Origin: Biformimicrobium ophioploci
GTDB taxonomy: Bacteria; Pseudomonadota; Gammaproteobacteria; Pseudomonadales; Cellvibrionaceae
Assembly (NCBI RefSeq): GCF_030270605.1
Contig: NZ_BSYJ01000001.1
Coordinates: forward strand, 558,001-622,000
DNA: 64,000 nt
Reading direction: 5' to 3'
Shown here piece by piece: positions 27,663-38,458 of this stretch. The position numbers were made by a program, and so were the translations under genes. The first letter of the stretch is position 1. The number at the start of each line of letters is the position of its first letter. Below the pieces are notes generated by a model. It worked only from the letters and a program-made list of their open reading frames with translations. It was not told the DNA's origin and searched no databases.

Positions 27663-28166
27663 ATGTTTCAACGGACTGCTATTGCTGTACTCCTGCTCAT
27701 CGCTTGCCAGTCGACCCTGGCGAATGACGCCAACGCGGTAACAGATTCCGGCGAGACTGTGGCCATCCCTGCCGATGCCAATGTCTATTCCCATCTGTTC
27801 CGCGATGCCCTCAAGGGTGCCGATGTAGTCGCCTATTACAGTCTCAAGCCTGGTGAGAAATCCGTGAAAGGTTCATCGAAAATTACTTACGACTGGGCCG
27901 ATGTCACCTGGCGATTTGCATCTGAAGAAAACCGGGACCTGTTCGCAGCCGACCCTGAAAAATTTGTGCCGGCTTATGGCGGTCACTGCGCCTACGCCAT
28001 GTCGCGGGGCTTCGAAGCGCCCCCGCGCCCGGATAGCTGGAAAATTGTCGATGACCGCCTTTACCTGAACAACAATGACAAGTCGCTTGAGATCTGGGAG
28101 AGAGATATGGTGGGCAATATCGAGGAGGCCGACCAGAACTGGGTGGAAATGAATTCTGCAGATTAA
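27663..28166 (+). CDS. Exported YHS-domain protein
   Basis: 167 residues with a signal peptide (MFQRTAIAVLLLIACQSTLA) and GAGGGT upstream of ATG. The core is a YHS domain: GADVVAYYSLKPGEKSVKGSSKITYDWADVTWRFASEENRDLFAADPEKFVPAYGGHCAYAMSRG, in which GGHCAYAMS holds the conserved Cys. YHS domains are often found in metal-linked or redox proteins; no specific function is known for this exported form. The leader has a tandem AGTCTT..ACAAT repeat (27607-27637) and a TGGTGCGCACCA palindrome (27472-27483). Confidence 0.85.
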   Translation: MFQRTAIAVLLLIACQSTLANDANAVTDSGETVAIPADANVYSHLFRDALKGADVVAYYSLKPGEKSVKGSSKITYDWADVTWRFASEENRDLFAADPEKFVPAYGGHCAYAMSRGFEAPPRPDSWKIVDDRLYLNNNDKSLEIWERDMVGNIEEADQNWVEMNSAD

Positions 28167-28180
28167 TACCGGGAAGCGGC

Positions 28181-28199
28181 GCTGCACTGCAGCGCCCTG
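28181..28199. terminator. Hairpin between convergent genes
   Basis: GGCGCTG (28181-28187) pairs with CAGCGCC (28193-28199) around CACTG. It has no T-run, so termination is only suggested by its place between two convergent stops. Confidence 0.4.
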
Positions 28200-28210
28200 A
28201 TACTGTTCGG

Positions 28211-28783
28211 CTATTGACTGTTTTCTACTTCCAGTTCGATTTCCTCCTCGATTTCCTGCTCAATTTCGACATCCCTCATGCCTTTCCCGGATAGGCCTCC
28301 GAGTATCCGCACCTTGCGGCCATCGAGATCGATATCGGACAACGCCTCCTGAATTGCACGCTGCTGGCCCTCGTTGAGGCCGCGGGCTATCACCAGGATG
28401 TCATCAGCCTCGCCGCGCTGTTTCAAAATGATTTTGCGCTTTTTGCTCTGCTTCTTATGCATGGCATGGCGATCGGGAATGCGGATAGTCTCGCCCGCAA
28501 CGACAATTGCGGTTACGCCGCCCGACTTGCTGATCTCTACCGGATCGCCATCAACATCAAGGGTCTTGCTTTCCCCTTCGGCAAGTTCTGGCAGCTCAAA
28601 AATTTTCTGGCTGCCGTCTACATTGACAGTAACTTTGGTTGCCTGATCGGATTGTTTCTCCACCCGGACATCGACGTTTTTTTCCATGTCGGTTTTGGGG
28701 GTGTCAGCGCGGACAGTGTTATAGGCCAGGGCGACCAGCACGAATGCAGCCAGCAGAGCACGTACGGATGTAGCAGTTTTCAC
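28211..28783 (-). CDS. Exported protein of unknown function with acidic tail
   Basis: 190 residues from a GTG at 28783 that has AGGAG 7 nt upstream; the frame stays open upstream without such a site. A signal peptide (MKTATSVRALLAAFVLVALAYNTVRA) is followed by a beta-rich segment (VDVRVEKQSDQATKVTVNVDGSQKIFELPELAEGESKTLDVDGDPVEI), a basic patch (HKKQSKKRKIILKQRG), a short helical part and a C-terminus of alternating acidic residues (VEIEQEIEEEIELEVENSQ). No family recognised. It lies between two barrel genes, which suggests an envelope role (inference). Confidence 0.7.
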   Translation of the reverse strand: MKTATSVRALLAAFVLVALAYNTVRADTPKTDMEKNVDVRVEKQSDQATKVTVNVDGSQKIFELPELAEGESKTLDVDGDPVEISKSGGVTAIVVAGETIRIPDRHAMHKKQSKKRKIILKQRGEADDILVIARGLNEGQQRAIQEALSDIDLDGRKVRILGGLSGKGMRDVEIEQEIEEEIELEVENSQ

Positions 28784-29009
28784 AGAGCGACTCCTGTTAT
28801 TGGAATTATTGGGGCCGCAAGCAGGTTGCGGACCGGACACTTTGCTTCGCTCATCCAACGATACGATGCTTTGTGCAGGACGGCAATGCCAGTTACGAAC
28901 CGCAGGGTTTTCGACGTACGTGCAGATCGAGCCGGACTGATAGTCTTTTCCTTATTGTCCGCATAAAATAAAAAACAATTCTCCACAGTCCACAAGGAAA
29001 TGGAACAAG

Positions 29010-30080
29010 ATGAGAAAGCTAAAAGGATTTAGCGCCCTGCTGCTGTCTGCTTCGGTTGCAGTCGCGGTACAGGCCCAGGAAACCCACCAGGCAGAAATTA
29101 CCGGCATGGTTGGATGGGACTTTATCGACAGTGATCGGGATCTGGAAAACGGTGAAACCGCCAGCCTGGGATTTGGTTATGTCCTGAACGAAGACTGGAC
29201 GGTGGAAGCCTTTGCGCAGTGGCTCGATTCCGAGCACGATGACACCGGCTTCGATGTGGACGGACGCCAGTACCGTCTCGATGCGCTTTATCACTTCGCC
29301 CCGAGCGGCGACCAGGGCCAGTGGCGCACGTTCGTGTTGTTCGGCGCCGGCGACCAGAAGTTTGAATTCGGCTCGGCAAGCCGTGACCACGATGAGACGT
29401 TTGCCAATGTCGGCCTCGGCTTCAAGTATCGCCTGTCCAGCTGCTGGCAGCTGCGCGCTGATGCCCGCACCCTGTACAGCCTCGACGAAGAGGATATGGA
29501 TTTTGGCCTCAACTTCGGTATCAGTTATCTCCTTGGCGCGCGTGCACCGGCCCCGGTTCCTGTCATGCCTGCACCTGTGCCGGCACCAGCACCCGAACCG
29601 GTGGTGGAGCAGGATTCTGACGGAGATGGCGTGCCCGACCGGGACGACAAGTGCCTGAATACCCCTTATGGATCGAAGGTGAATGCCGAGGGTTGTGTGC
29701 TGGTGCGGGCGCGGGACATCCGTTTCGACCTGTCACTGCGCTTTGCCCACGACAGTGATGTGATCGAATCCCACGACCCGGCAGATGTGCAGCAGCTGGT
29801 CGAGTATATGGAGCGCTATGGGGAAGCCCGCATTGTGGTGGAGGGGCACACCGACAGCTCGGGCTCGGCCGCCTACAATAAACGCCTGTCCGAGCGCCGC
29901 GCGGCGGCAATGGTACGCCTCCTCACCGGCCAGTATGGTATCGACCCGGCGCGCCTGTCATCGGTCGGCTATGGGGAAGAGCGCCCCATTGCGGACAATA
30001 GTACCGAACAGGGCCGTGCTGCCAACCGCCGCGTTGTGGGTAAGGTTGCTGTGACGGTCGAGGAGCCGGTCACCGAATAA
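29010..30080 (+). CDS. OmpA/OprF-family outer-membrane protein
   Basis: 356 residues: signal peptide (MRKLKGFSALLLSASVAVAVQA), an eight-stranded N-terminal barrel (to about 175), a Pro/Ala linker (APAPVPVMPAPVPAPAPEPV), a thrombospondin type 3-like calcium motif (DSDGDGVPDRDDKCLNTP) and the OmpA peptidoglycan-binding domain (IRFDLSLRFAHDSDVI..VVEGHTDSSGSAAYNKRLSERRAAAMVRLL..RLSSVGYGEERPI), including the Asp and Arg that bind diaminopimelate. It tethers the outer membrane to the wall. AGGA lies before ATG. A strong terminator follows. Confidence 0.93.
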   Translation: MRKLKGFSALLLSASVAVAVQAQETHQAEITGMVGWDFIDSDRDLENGETASLGFGYVLNEDWTVEAFAQWLDSEHDDTGFDVDGRQYRLDALYHFAPSGDQGQWRTFVLFGAGDQKFEFGSASRDHDETFANVGLGFKYRLSSCWQLRADARTLYSLDEEDMDFGLNFGISYLLGARAPAPVPVMPAPVPAPAPEPVVEQDSDGDGVPDRDDKCLNTPYGSKVNAEGCVLVRARDIRFDLSLRFAHDSDVIESHDPADVQQLVEYMERYGEARIVVEGHTDSSGSAAYNKRLSERRAAAMVRLLTGQYGIDPARLSSVGYGEERPIADNSTEQGRAANRRVVGKVAVTVEEPVTE

Positions 30081-30094
30081 AACGGGTGCAATAA

Positions 30095-30129
30095 AAAACC
30101 GCGGCGGGAAATCCGGCCGCGGTTTTTTT
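30095..30129 (+). terminator. Rho-independent terminator of the ompA-like gene
   Basis: CCGCGGC (30099-30105) pairs with GCCGCGG (30116-30122), flanked by AAAAAA and TTTTTTT, so it may serve both this gene and the convergent M1 peptidase. Confidence 0.93.
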
Positions 30130-30152
30130 ATGCCTGCAGGAAAGCCTGCGGG

Positions 30153-32078
30153 TTATTGGTCGTACACGATCTGGCTGTTCACCTTGACCGACAACGGGTG
30201 GTAGCCGCCCTTGGCTTTTTCGAAGATCTCCTGTGCGAGCTGTTGCTGGCCACTCTCAACCAGGGCGCGGTACAGCGGCCGCAGGAATTTATTGCGGCCG
30301 ATACTGGTGAGGAAGTCCTCGAGGCGCTGGTAGGCGGGCTGATACTGGTTGCGCACGGCAATCTTCAGCCAACTGGCTGCCACCTCATTATTTTTCACTG
30401 CGGTCAGGTCGAGCGCCTTGTCCAGGGCGGCGAGCTGCTCGCTGCTGAGTTTCTCCGGCATGCCGTCCAGGAAAACTTTCCAGTGGTGGAAGGTCCATCC
30501 ACTGGTGTCGATCGCATCGGCCGCCAGTTTTCCATCGAGCCATTGCGCGCGCTGCTCCTCCACCGGTACGAAGGCATCCGAGCGTGGCTCCGGTGCACCG
30601 GCGGGCAGGCCCGGTTTGAAAATCCACTCCTCGATACGTGCGCGGTCCAGCTTGTCGGCGTGGTCGGCGAGCAGGGTCTTGTCGAGGTATTCGAGAAAGT
30701 CCTCGGTGGTAATGCTCTTGAAGGCAAAGTGATCGAAGTAACCGAGCAGGAACTGGTCAAATGCCTCGCGACCAATTTTGTTTTCGATCTCGTACAGGAA
30801 CAGTGAGCCTTTCTCGTAAGGGATGTTGGAGAACACTTCGTCGGGGTCGCGGCCGCGCAGGTCAATCGCCATGATTTCATCGCGGTCTTCCCTGTCCTTG
30901 ATGTCTGCCAGCAGGTCGTCGTACCCCATGGCCATTTCCATGCGGTAGCGATCGTTACCAAAGACGAATTCCATAATCCGGTTGGTCAGGTAGGTAGTGA
31001 AGCCCTCGTTCAGCCACAGATCGCGCCAGCTGGCATTGGTGACCAGGTTGCCGGACCAGGAGTGGGCCAGCTCGTGGGCGATGAGTGCCACCAGGCTTTT
31101 GTCACCGGCGATGACAGTGGGGGTAATAAAGCTCAGGCGCGGGTTTTCCATGCCGCCAAACGGGAAGCTCGGTGGCAGGATCAGCAGGTCGTAACGATCC
31201 CAGCGGTATTTGCCGTAAACCTTCTCTGTGGCTTCCAGCATGTCCTCGGTATCCTCGAATTCCCTGACTGCGGCTTCCAGCATGGAGGGCTCGGCCCAGA
31301 CGCCGGTCCGTGCGCCCATGGGTTTGAATTCGAGGTCGCCAACCGCCAGTGCCAGCAGGTAGGAGGGGATTGCCTGTGGCATGGCGAAGTGGTATTCGCC
31401 CGCACTGCTCTTCTCTTCGTTCAGCTCCGCACTCATGACGGCGCGCAGTGGCTCCGGTGTGCGGATTACCGCCTCATAGCTGAAGCGTACCTGCGGGGTG
31501 TCCTGGATGGGAACGAAGCTGCGTGCGTGGATCGCCTGGGCCTGAGTGAACAGGAAGGGGTGCTGCCTGCCCGCAGTCTGCGCCGGCGTCAGCCACTGTA
31601 CGCCGGAGGCGCCCGGTGCGGTGGCGTATTCGATACGCACGCTGCGCGCGCCGTCCGGGACTTGTACCACGAGAGCGGCGCCCAGGTGCGGGTCGGCGGT
31701 TTTCAGTTCAAAGCTGGTGTCCTGCCAGTTGTCGCCCTGCAGTGCCTGTGCCAAACGGATATCCAGGTCGCGCGTATCCAGGCGCAGTTCCGTCGCACCG
31801 GCAGCCTTTTTCTCCAGCTCGAGTGTGGCGGTACCGGATAATTCTTTTTGCGCAAAGTCGACCGCCAGGTCCAGCGCCAGGTGCTGGACCCGGAACTGGT
31901 CCGGATTGGCAAAGGAATGGTAGTCGACACCGGACTCGGGCAGGTCTCCGGAGGCTTTCGGGCTCTCAACCTTTTGGGCGGGCGTCGCTTGCGGGGCGGT
32001 TTTGCCGGTTTGCGGATCTTCTGGCTGGGAGCATCCAGCGACCAACAGGGCCGCGGTGATCAGCAGGGGGCGTAACAT
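30153..32078 (-). CDS. M1-family zinc aminopeptidase lipoprotein (LTA4-hydrolase type)
   Basis: 641 residues from ATG 32078, preceded by GGAGAG at 6 nt. Lipobox LLVAGC (Cys16) shows membrane anchoring. The substrate-binding GGMEN is at 308-312, and zinc motif HELAH at 335-339 with the third ligand E358 in NEGF. The spacing and the C-terminal helical domain match the leukotriene A4 hydrolase/aminopeptidase B group. It removes N-terminal residues from peptides, here outside the cytoplasm. It is one of three lipoprotein peptidases in the window. Confidence 0.93.
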   Translation of the reverse strand: MLRPLLITAALLVAGCSQPEDPQTGKTAPQATPAQKVESPKASGDLPESGVDYHSFANPDQFRVQHLALDLAVDFAQKELSGTATLELEKKAAGATELRLDTRDLDIRLAQALQGDNWQDTSFELKTADPHLGAALVVQVPDGARSVRIEYATAPGASGVQWLTPAQTAGRQHPFLFTQAQAIHARSFVPIQDTPQVRFSYEAVIRTPEPLRAVMSAELNEEKSSAGEYHFAMPQAIPSYLLALAVGDLEFKPMGARTGVWAEPSMLEAAVREFEDTEDMLEATEKVYGKYRWDRYDLLILPPSFPFGGMENPRLSFITPTVIAGDKSLVALIAHELAHSWSGNLVTNASWRDLWLNEGFTTYLTNRIMEFVFGNDRYRMEMAMGYDDLLADIKDREDRDEIMAIDLRGRDPDEVFSNIPYEKGSLFLYEIENKIGREAFDQFLLGYFDHFAFKSITTEDFLEYLDKTLLADHADKLDRARIEEWIFKPGLPAGAPEPRSDAFVPVEEQRAQWLDGKLAADAIDTSGWTFHHWKVFLDGMPEKLSSEQLAALDKALDLTAVKNNEVAASWLKIAVRNQYQPAYQRLEDFLTSIGRNKFLRPLYRALVESGQQQLAQEIFEKAKGGYHPLSVKVNSQIVYDQ

Positions 32079-32171
32079 AAATGACTCTCCGATCATGTTT
32101 TTGCCACAGCATAACCGATGCCCCCCGCACAGCAAGTGAACCCCCCGACAGTTATGCGAAATGGGGCGGCG

Positions 32172-34082
<1,911 letters not shown>

Positions 34083-34145
34083 ACCTCTGTCGGGTCTGCG
34101 GGCGCTCCCGCGAATCGGGCGGATTTTATCGTGCTGGAGCCCGCT

Positions 34146-34631
34146 TTGACACAAACCGAGGACCATCTTCACAACCCGTTGTGGCGATTTGCGCTGGAGT
34201 TCTACGGCTACCCGGGGGTGCAGGAATGGATGCTGCGCAGCCAGGACGAATTCGGGGCGGACGTGTGCCTGTTGTTGTGGGCCAGCTACCTGCAGTGTGA
34301 GGGAGTGCCGCTGGGGCAGGAGCTCTGGGAAGTGGCGGACCGGCGCCTGGCACCGCGGCGGCGTATGCTGAAAAGCGTCCGCCGGTTGCGCCGTCGGCTG
34401 AAGGGCTGGCCCCGGGCGCAGCGCCTGTATGAAAGGCTCAAGGCCATGGAAATCCGTATGGAGCAGCGCCAGCTGCAGGCGCTGTGGGGCCTCAGGGCCG
34501 ATGACCGCTGGCCGAGTGACGGCGCGGCGCTGGAGGTGGCTGCCCGGGCCAGTAACCTGCCGGCAAAAGAAAAGGCCCGCTGGGCGGGCCTTCTCGAGCA
34601 CTTCAACGTCGACCGGGTGATCGGCCGCTAA
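34146..34631 (+). CDS. TIGR02444 (DUF2390) family protein
   Basis: 161 residues if started at TTG 34146, which has GGAG 6 nt upstream; the GTG at 34131 is the other option but has no ribosome site. The sequence NPLWRFALEFYGYPGVQEWMLRSQDEFGADVCLLLWASYL is typical of this Pseudomonas-group family; the rest is basic and helical (RRRMLKSVRRLRRRLKGWPRAQRLYERLKAMEI). Function unknown. It is divergent from yheS as in Pseudomonas relatives. Confidence 0.85.
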   Translation: MTQTEDHLHNPLWRFALEFYGYPGVQEWMLRSQDEFGADVCLLLWASYLQCEGVPLGQELWEVADRRLAPRRRMLKSVRRLRRRLKGWPRAQRLYERLKAMEIRMEQRQLQALWGLRADDRWPSDGAALEVAARASNLPAKEKARWAGLLEHFNVDRVIGR

Positions 34632-34654
34632 ATGCGTTTCTGGCGCCGGCTGAC

Positions 34655-35539
34655 CTAGTCGTCGGAGCCGAACAGGCTGCCGCTGCCGGCCGCCGGCGTG
34701 ATGGCCGGTGCTGCCGGCTTGGGCGCTTCGCTCGGTGCTGGCGCAGCAACCGGTGCCTCGGTCTTCACCGGCTCCGGCGCCTTCTCCACTGGGGCTTTGT
34801 CCACTGGCGCTTTTTCCACTGACTCTTTGGCTGCAGGTTTGGCCTCTACGGCCGGGCTCTGCACCGGCTTTTTCTCAACTGGCTTCTGCTCTGCCGGTTT
34901 GGCGGCTGCTTCTGGTTTCTTTTCTGCCGGCTTTTTCTCTGCCTTCTTCACGCCTGGCTTGGATGCCGGCTTTGCCGCCGCGGCTTTTTTGGGTGCCGCC
35001 TTGGCAGCCGCTTTTTTCACGGTTTTGGCGGCCGGTTTTTTGGTAGTGGGTTTTTTGGCCGCAGCTTTCTTTTCAGCTGGCTTGGCTGCAGCTACTTTCT
35101 TGCCCGCAGGCTTCTTGGCGGCTTTTTTCTTCTTCGGCTTCAGCGCTTCGGCTTCCGCTTTTGCAGATGCCTTGGCGATATCGGTGGCGAGCCTGGCCGC
35201 AGCCCTGGCAGATGCGAGGGCTTCCTTACAGCGAGCCGCTTCCTCTTTTGCCTCTTTTACCAGTTTGGTCTGGGTTGCCACTGCAGCCTTGGCGGCATCG
35301 ACGCGCTTGGTGGTAGCTGCAGTTTTCTTTGCTTTCGCGGCAGTGCGAGCTGCGGCCAGTTTGGCTGAGGCGGCGGCCAGCTTTTTAGATGCGGACTCTG
35401 CGGCCTTGGTGGCCTTGGCAGCGGCCTTTTCAGCATCACCGAGTTTTTTGGTACGGGCTTTATCGAGCTGGCTCTGCAGCTTCTTGATTTGTGCTTCCAG
35501 TTCTGCGACCGGGTTGGCAACTTTTTTTCTGGCGGCCAT
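34655..35539 (-). CDS. algP: AlgP-like histone H1-type protein with Lys/Ala/Pro repeats
   Basis: 294 residues from ATG 35539, with AGGA 7 nt before it. An N-terminal coiled coil (VAELEAQIKKLQSQLDKARTKKL) leads to Ala/Lys-rich helix repeats and then KKPA-type repeats (KKPAGKKVAAAKPAEKKAAAKKPTTKKPAAKTVKK) and a Pro/Ala/Glu tail ending GSGSLFGSDD. Such eukaryotic-H1-like tails bind DNA; AlgP in Pseudomonas aeruginosa affects alginate expression. Neighbours FKBP and rsd are the same as in Pseudomonas. The repeated codons make length changes likely between strains. Confidence 0.9.
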   Translation of the reverse strand: MAARKKVANPVAELEAQIKKLQSQLDKARTKKLGDAEKAAAKATKAAESASKKLAAASAKLAAARTAAKAKKTAATTKRVDAAKAAVATQTKLVKEAKEEAARCKEALASARAAARLATDIAKASAKAEAEALKPKKKKAAKKPAGKKVAAAKPAEKKAAAKKPTTKKPAAKTVKKAAAKAAPKKAAAAKPASKPGVKKAEKKPAEKKPEAAAKPAEQKPVEKKPVQSPAVEAKPAAKESVEKAPVDKAPVEKAPEPVKTEAPVAAPAPSEAPKPAAPAITPAAGSGSLFGSDD

Positions 35540-35874
35540 GAATTTTTCCTGCGGGTAAGTCTGGTTGGCGTTTGAAATCCAGCGCTGATAATAGCGTCTG
35601 TCATCCCAAAAAAATATGTCAAAGGGCAGCAAATAGTGGCAATAAAAATAATTTTTGCCAAGCGCCGGATGTCACACTTTTTGTCCAGCCTTGCCGGTAC
35701 GGTATCGTTTGGGATGCCCAAGTCGCCAGAGTAGCAACCATGGGGTAGACTTGCAGCCATTCCAGCGATAAAAGTGCTGGCTTGAGACAGGCGCTACACG
35801 GCATATTGCGCAAGCACCTGGCCCGAAAGAAAACTCCGGAATCCGGACAAAAATACTAAGGCAGAGTATTCACG
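35540..35874. other. 335-bp AT-rich gap between divergent algP and FKBP genes
   Basis: No gene seen. It is clearly richer in A and T than its surroundings (for example 35609-35660) and must hold both divergent promoters. TTGACA occurs on the minus strand near 35617 but without a well-spaced -10 box, so I do not call a promoter. Confidence 0.6.
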
Positions 35875-36678
35875 ATGAAGAAAGCACCACTGGCCCTCGC
35901 CGTTGCAATGGGTATTGTGATCACAGGATGCGTCAAGAAAGAGCAGGCAGCACCGGAAGCGGCAGAAGTAAAACTCGAGACCCAGGAGCAGAAGGTCAGC
36001 TATATCATCGCGGAAGATATGGCGCGTCGCCTGAAGATGCAGGACATCACCCTGGACCCGAAGATCGCCCTGCTGGCACTTGAGGATGTTGCCGCTGACC
36101 GCGACTCACGCCTGAGTGACGAGGAAAAGCAGGAAACCCTGATGTCCTTCCAGAAGGACATGCAGGCCAAGCAACAGGAGCTGATGGCAGAGCGCGAGGC
36201 CGAGTTCAAGGCATCCGGCGAGAAGAACCTGGCCGAGGGCAAGGCGTTCCTCGAGGAAAATGCCAAGAAGGAAGGCGTGGTTTCGCTGGATTCCGGCGTG
36301 CAGTACAAGGTGGTACGCGAAGGTGAAGGCCCCAAGCCGACTGCCGAGAGCGTTGTGGAAGTCGATTACCGCGGCACCCTGATTGACGGTACCGAGTTCG
36401 ACAGTTCCTACAGCCGCGGCCAGCGCGCCCAATTCCCGGTTGGCAGCGTGATTCCCGGCTGGACCGAGATCCTGCAGCTGATGCCGGAAGGTTCCAAGTG
36501 GGAAGTCTTTATCCCGTCAGAGCATGCCTACGGCCCGGGCGGCGCGGGCGGCCAGATCGGCCCGAACGCAACCCTGCAGTTCGAAATCGAGCTGCACAAG
36601 TCCAATGTTGAGCAGAAGGCCGAAGAGGGCGATGCAGAACAGGGTGCGCAGGAAAACCACGAGGGGCACAACCACTGA
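35875..36678 (+). CDS. FKBP-type peptidyl-prolyl isomerase lipoprotein
   Basis: 267 residues. Lipobox VITGC (Cys19) predicts a membrane-anchored periplasmic chaperone. The N-terminal helical dimerisation region (about 40-140) resembles FkpA/Mip, and the FKBP domain is about 140-245: [81 protein letters not shown]. The tail ends in acidic and histidine residues (QENHEGHNH), which could bind metal. It is the counterpart of PA5254 next to algP and algQ. Confidence 0.93.
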   Translation: MKKAPLALAVAMGIVITGCVKKEQAAPEAAEVKLETQEQKVSYIIAEDMARRLKMQDITLDPKIALLALEDVAADRDSRLSDEEKQETLMSFQKDMQAKQQELMAEREAEFKASGEKNLAEGKAFLEENAKKEGVVSLDSGVQYKVVREGEGPKPTAESVVEVDYRGTLIDGTEFDSSYSRGQRAQFPVGSVIPGWTEILQLMPEGSKWEVFIPSEHAYGPGGAGGQIGPNATLQFEIELHKSNVEQKAEEGDAEQGAQENHEGHNH

Positions 36679-36698
36679 GTGGTCTGCACCCGGGATTG

Positions 36699-36724
36699 AA
36701 AAAGGGGCCGCTGGCCCCTTTTTT
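36699..36724 (+). terminator. Rho-independent terminator of the FKBP gene
   Basis: AAAAAGGGGCC (36699-36709), loop GCT, GGCCCCTTTTTT (36713-36724). The A-run on the other side lets it serve the convergent rsd gene as well. Confidence 0.93.
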
Positions 36725-36767
36725 GTGCCCGCGATCCGGTATTTCAGGCGATGTTTTAGGTGATGTT

Positions 36768-37229
36768 TCAGGCGACCTGGTTCTTGTGCGCCGTGTGCAG
36801 TACCGAGATCATCTCGTCTTCCGCCGCAAAGCGGGTTTCCAGTGCCTCGCCCAGCTGTGACAGGTCGCGGCCGATCGCGTCGAGGTCATCGGTTTCCAGG
36901 TATTTGTCGTTGAAGTCCAGGGCGAGATCGGTGGTGGGGTCGATTTTCTTGTACAGGGTCTGTGCGGTGCGCAGTGCGGGCTTGTCGTTGAACTCCTTGC
37001 CCTCCCGAATCAGCTGGTCGTAGACCTCGAAGTGCCCGGCGGAAACATAATCCACCAGGATCTGGCAGAAGGTACGCAGGCTGTCGCCGTAACTCGTCTG
37101 TTCCTGGTTGTCCTTGCTCGACAGGTCACAGAAACGCACCAGCAGGTCCTGGCGCTCCTGCAGCCAGCGATCGATGATCGCGCTGACGCCGCCCCAGCGC
37201 TCCTTTGCCGTTTTGCAATTCTCCAACAT
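36768..37229 (-). CDS. rsd: Anti-sigma-70 factor Rsd/AlgQ
   Basis: 153 residues from ATG 37229 (MLENCKTAKERWGGVSAIIDRWLQERQDLLVRFC), with AGGGG 7 nt upstream. The helical Rsd/AlgQ family is shown by YGDSLRTFCQILVDYVSAGHFEVYDQLIREG and LALDFNDKYLETDDLDAIGRDLSQLGEALETRFAAEDEMI. It binds region 4 of RpoD and favours alternative sigma factors in slow growth. In Pseudomonas it adjoins dsbB; here lrgAB lies between them. Confidence 0.94.
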   Translation of the reverse strand: MLENCKTAKERWGGVSAIIDRWLQERQDLLVRFCDLSSKDNQEQTSYGDSLRTFCQILVDYVSAGHFEVYDQLIREGKEFNDKPALRTAQTLYKKIDPTTDLALDFNDKYLETDDLDAIGRDLSQLGEALETRFAAEDEMISVLHTAHKNQVA

Positions 37230-37362
37230 CTGCTGACCCCTGTATTCGATTTCGTCACTGCGGTGTCGTTGCGTCCCGCATTTTTGTTTGCGAGGTCGAG
37301 ATTGAACCCTTGCCGCGCTGATGCCAAGGGCAAGGCGCGCCAAAAGTGGCTTGCAATTTTCC

Positions 37363-38052
37363 CTAACTGAGCATGGTCAGCGCCCAGGGCAGCAGCAATG
37401 CGGTCAGGGTGCCGCACAGCCCCATGGCGAGACCGGAAAAGGCACCGCACAGCGCGCTGAGCTCGAGTGCGCGCGCGGTACCGGCGGCGTGGGCATTAAG
37501 GCCGAGGGCGAAGCCCACTACCCGCGGGTCCGTGATACCGAGGCGGGTGAGGATCGGCGGCCCGAACACCGCGCCGATGACGCCGGAAAACACCACGATG
37601 CCTGCGGTGAGGCTCTGCAGGGCGCCGATCTCGTCCGCCAGCGCCAGCGCGATGGGCGTGGTGGCAGATTTGGCGGACAGGGCCAGCAGTGCCTGCTCAT
37701 TGGCGCCTAGGGCGAGTGCAATCAGTACGGCGATCAGTGGTGACAGCAGGGTGGTCACCAGCAGCGTGACCATCAGCGGCACGGCGGCGCGGCGCACCAG
37801 CTTGAAATGGTGCTTGAGTGGTACCGCCAGCGCCACCACTGCCGGGCCCAGCATCAGGTACAGCAGCTGGCTGTGTTTGCGGTAAGTATCGTAACCGGTG
37901 CCGGTCGCATACAGGGTTGCGGCAACCAGCACACAGGAAACGATGATCGGGTGCAGCAGTGGCGTTGGCAGGCGCCGGTAGATGGCCAGCGCAACCAGGA
38001 AGGCGGTGAGATTAAGAAACAGAGCCAGCAGTTGCGCAGTGGTGTCAGTCAT
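37363..38052 (-). CDS. lrgB: LrgB-family membrane protein
   Basis: 229 residues, six or seven membrane segments. Family motifs: LHPIIVSCVLVAATLY, YLMLGPAVVALAVPLKHH, LSAKSATTPIALALADEIGALQSLTAGIVVFSGVIGAVFGPPIL and GFALGLNAHAAGTARALE. It pairs with LrgA, its start overlapping the lrgA end by 8 nt. The CidAB/LrgAB family is linked to export of murein hydrolases or of small acids such as pyruvate or glycolate; which applies here is unknown. Confidence 0.93.
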   Translation of the reverse strand: MTDTTAQLLALFLNLTAFLVALAIYRRLPTPLLHPIIVSCVLVAATLYATGTGYDTYRKHSQLLYLMLGPAVVALAVPLKHHFKLVRRAAVPLMVTLLVTTLLSPLIAVLIALALGANEQALLALSAKSATTPIALALADEIGALQSLTAGIVVFSGVIGAVFGPPILTRLGITDPRVVGFALGLNAHAAGTARALELSALCGAFSGLAMGLCGTLTALLLPWALTMLS

Positions 38053-38416
38053 CGCGCTCGCTCCGGCGCAGCATCCAATGCAGCAGAACCGCGGAGATCA
38101 CCAGGCTGATAAGGGTGCCGAACACCATCGCCGCGGCAATCGGCAACCACTGCCGCACGATCTCTTCCGGCAGGAAAAAGACCCCTGCCGCAGCGGGCAG
38201 GAACAGCAGCGCGAGTACACTGAGCAGGGCGTCGCTGGTGCGGTTGAGGCTGTCCGGCACCGGACGGCCGGCCAGTGCCATCCCGCCAAGCAGTAGCAGC
38301 AGGAGCAGCATGCCGATAACCGAGCCGGGCAGGCCGATATCGATGCGCGCCGCGAGCCACTCTCCGGCGAGCAAACAGCCGATCAGGGTCGCGAGTCCCG
38401 GCAGTATCCGTTGCAC
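38045..38416 (-). CDS. lrgA: LrgA/CidA-family holin-like membrane protein
   Basis: 123 residues with a GTG start. Four membrane helices and the family motifs LATLIGCLLAGEWLAARIDIGLPGSVIGMLLLLLLL, LLSVLALLFLPAAAGVFF and IAAAMVFGTLISLVISAVLLHWM. It forms a two-gene unit with lrgB. The pair sits between rsd and dsbB, where Pseudomonas aeruginosa has no gene. Confidence 0.92.
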   Translation of the reverse strand: MQRILPGLATLIGCLLAGEWLAARIDIGLPGSVIGMLLLLLLLGGMALAGRPVPDSLNRTSDALLSVLALLFLPAAAGVFFLPEEIVRQWLPIAAAMVFGTLISLVISAVLLHWMLRRSERDD

Positions 38417-38458
38417 GGTTTGGCTGGTCCCCTTTGGACGTTGTGTTTGTCGCTGGCG

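Noticed and set aside
34083-34601. N-terminal extension making the YheS-type ATPase 809 residues
   Set aside because: The extension is antisense to the TIGR02444 gene and the ATG at 34082 gives exactly the family length.
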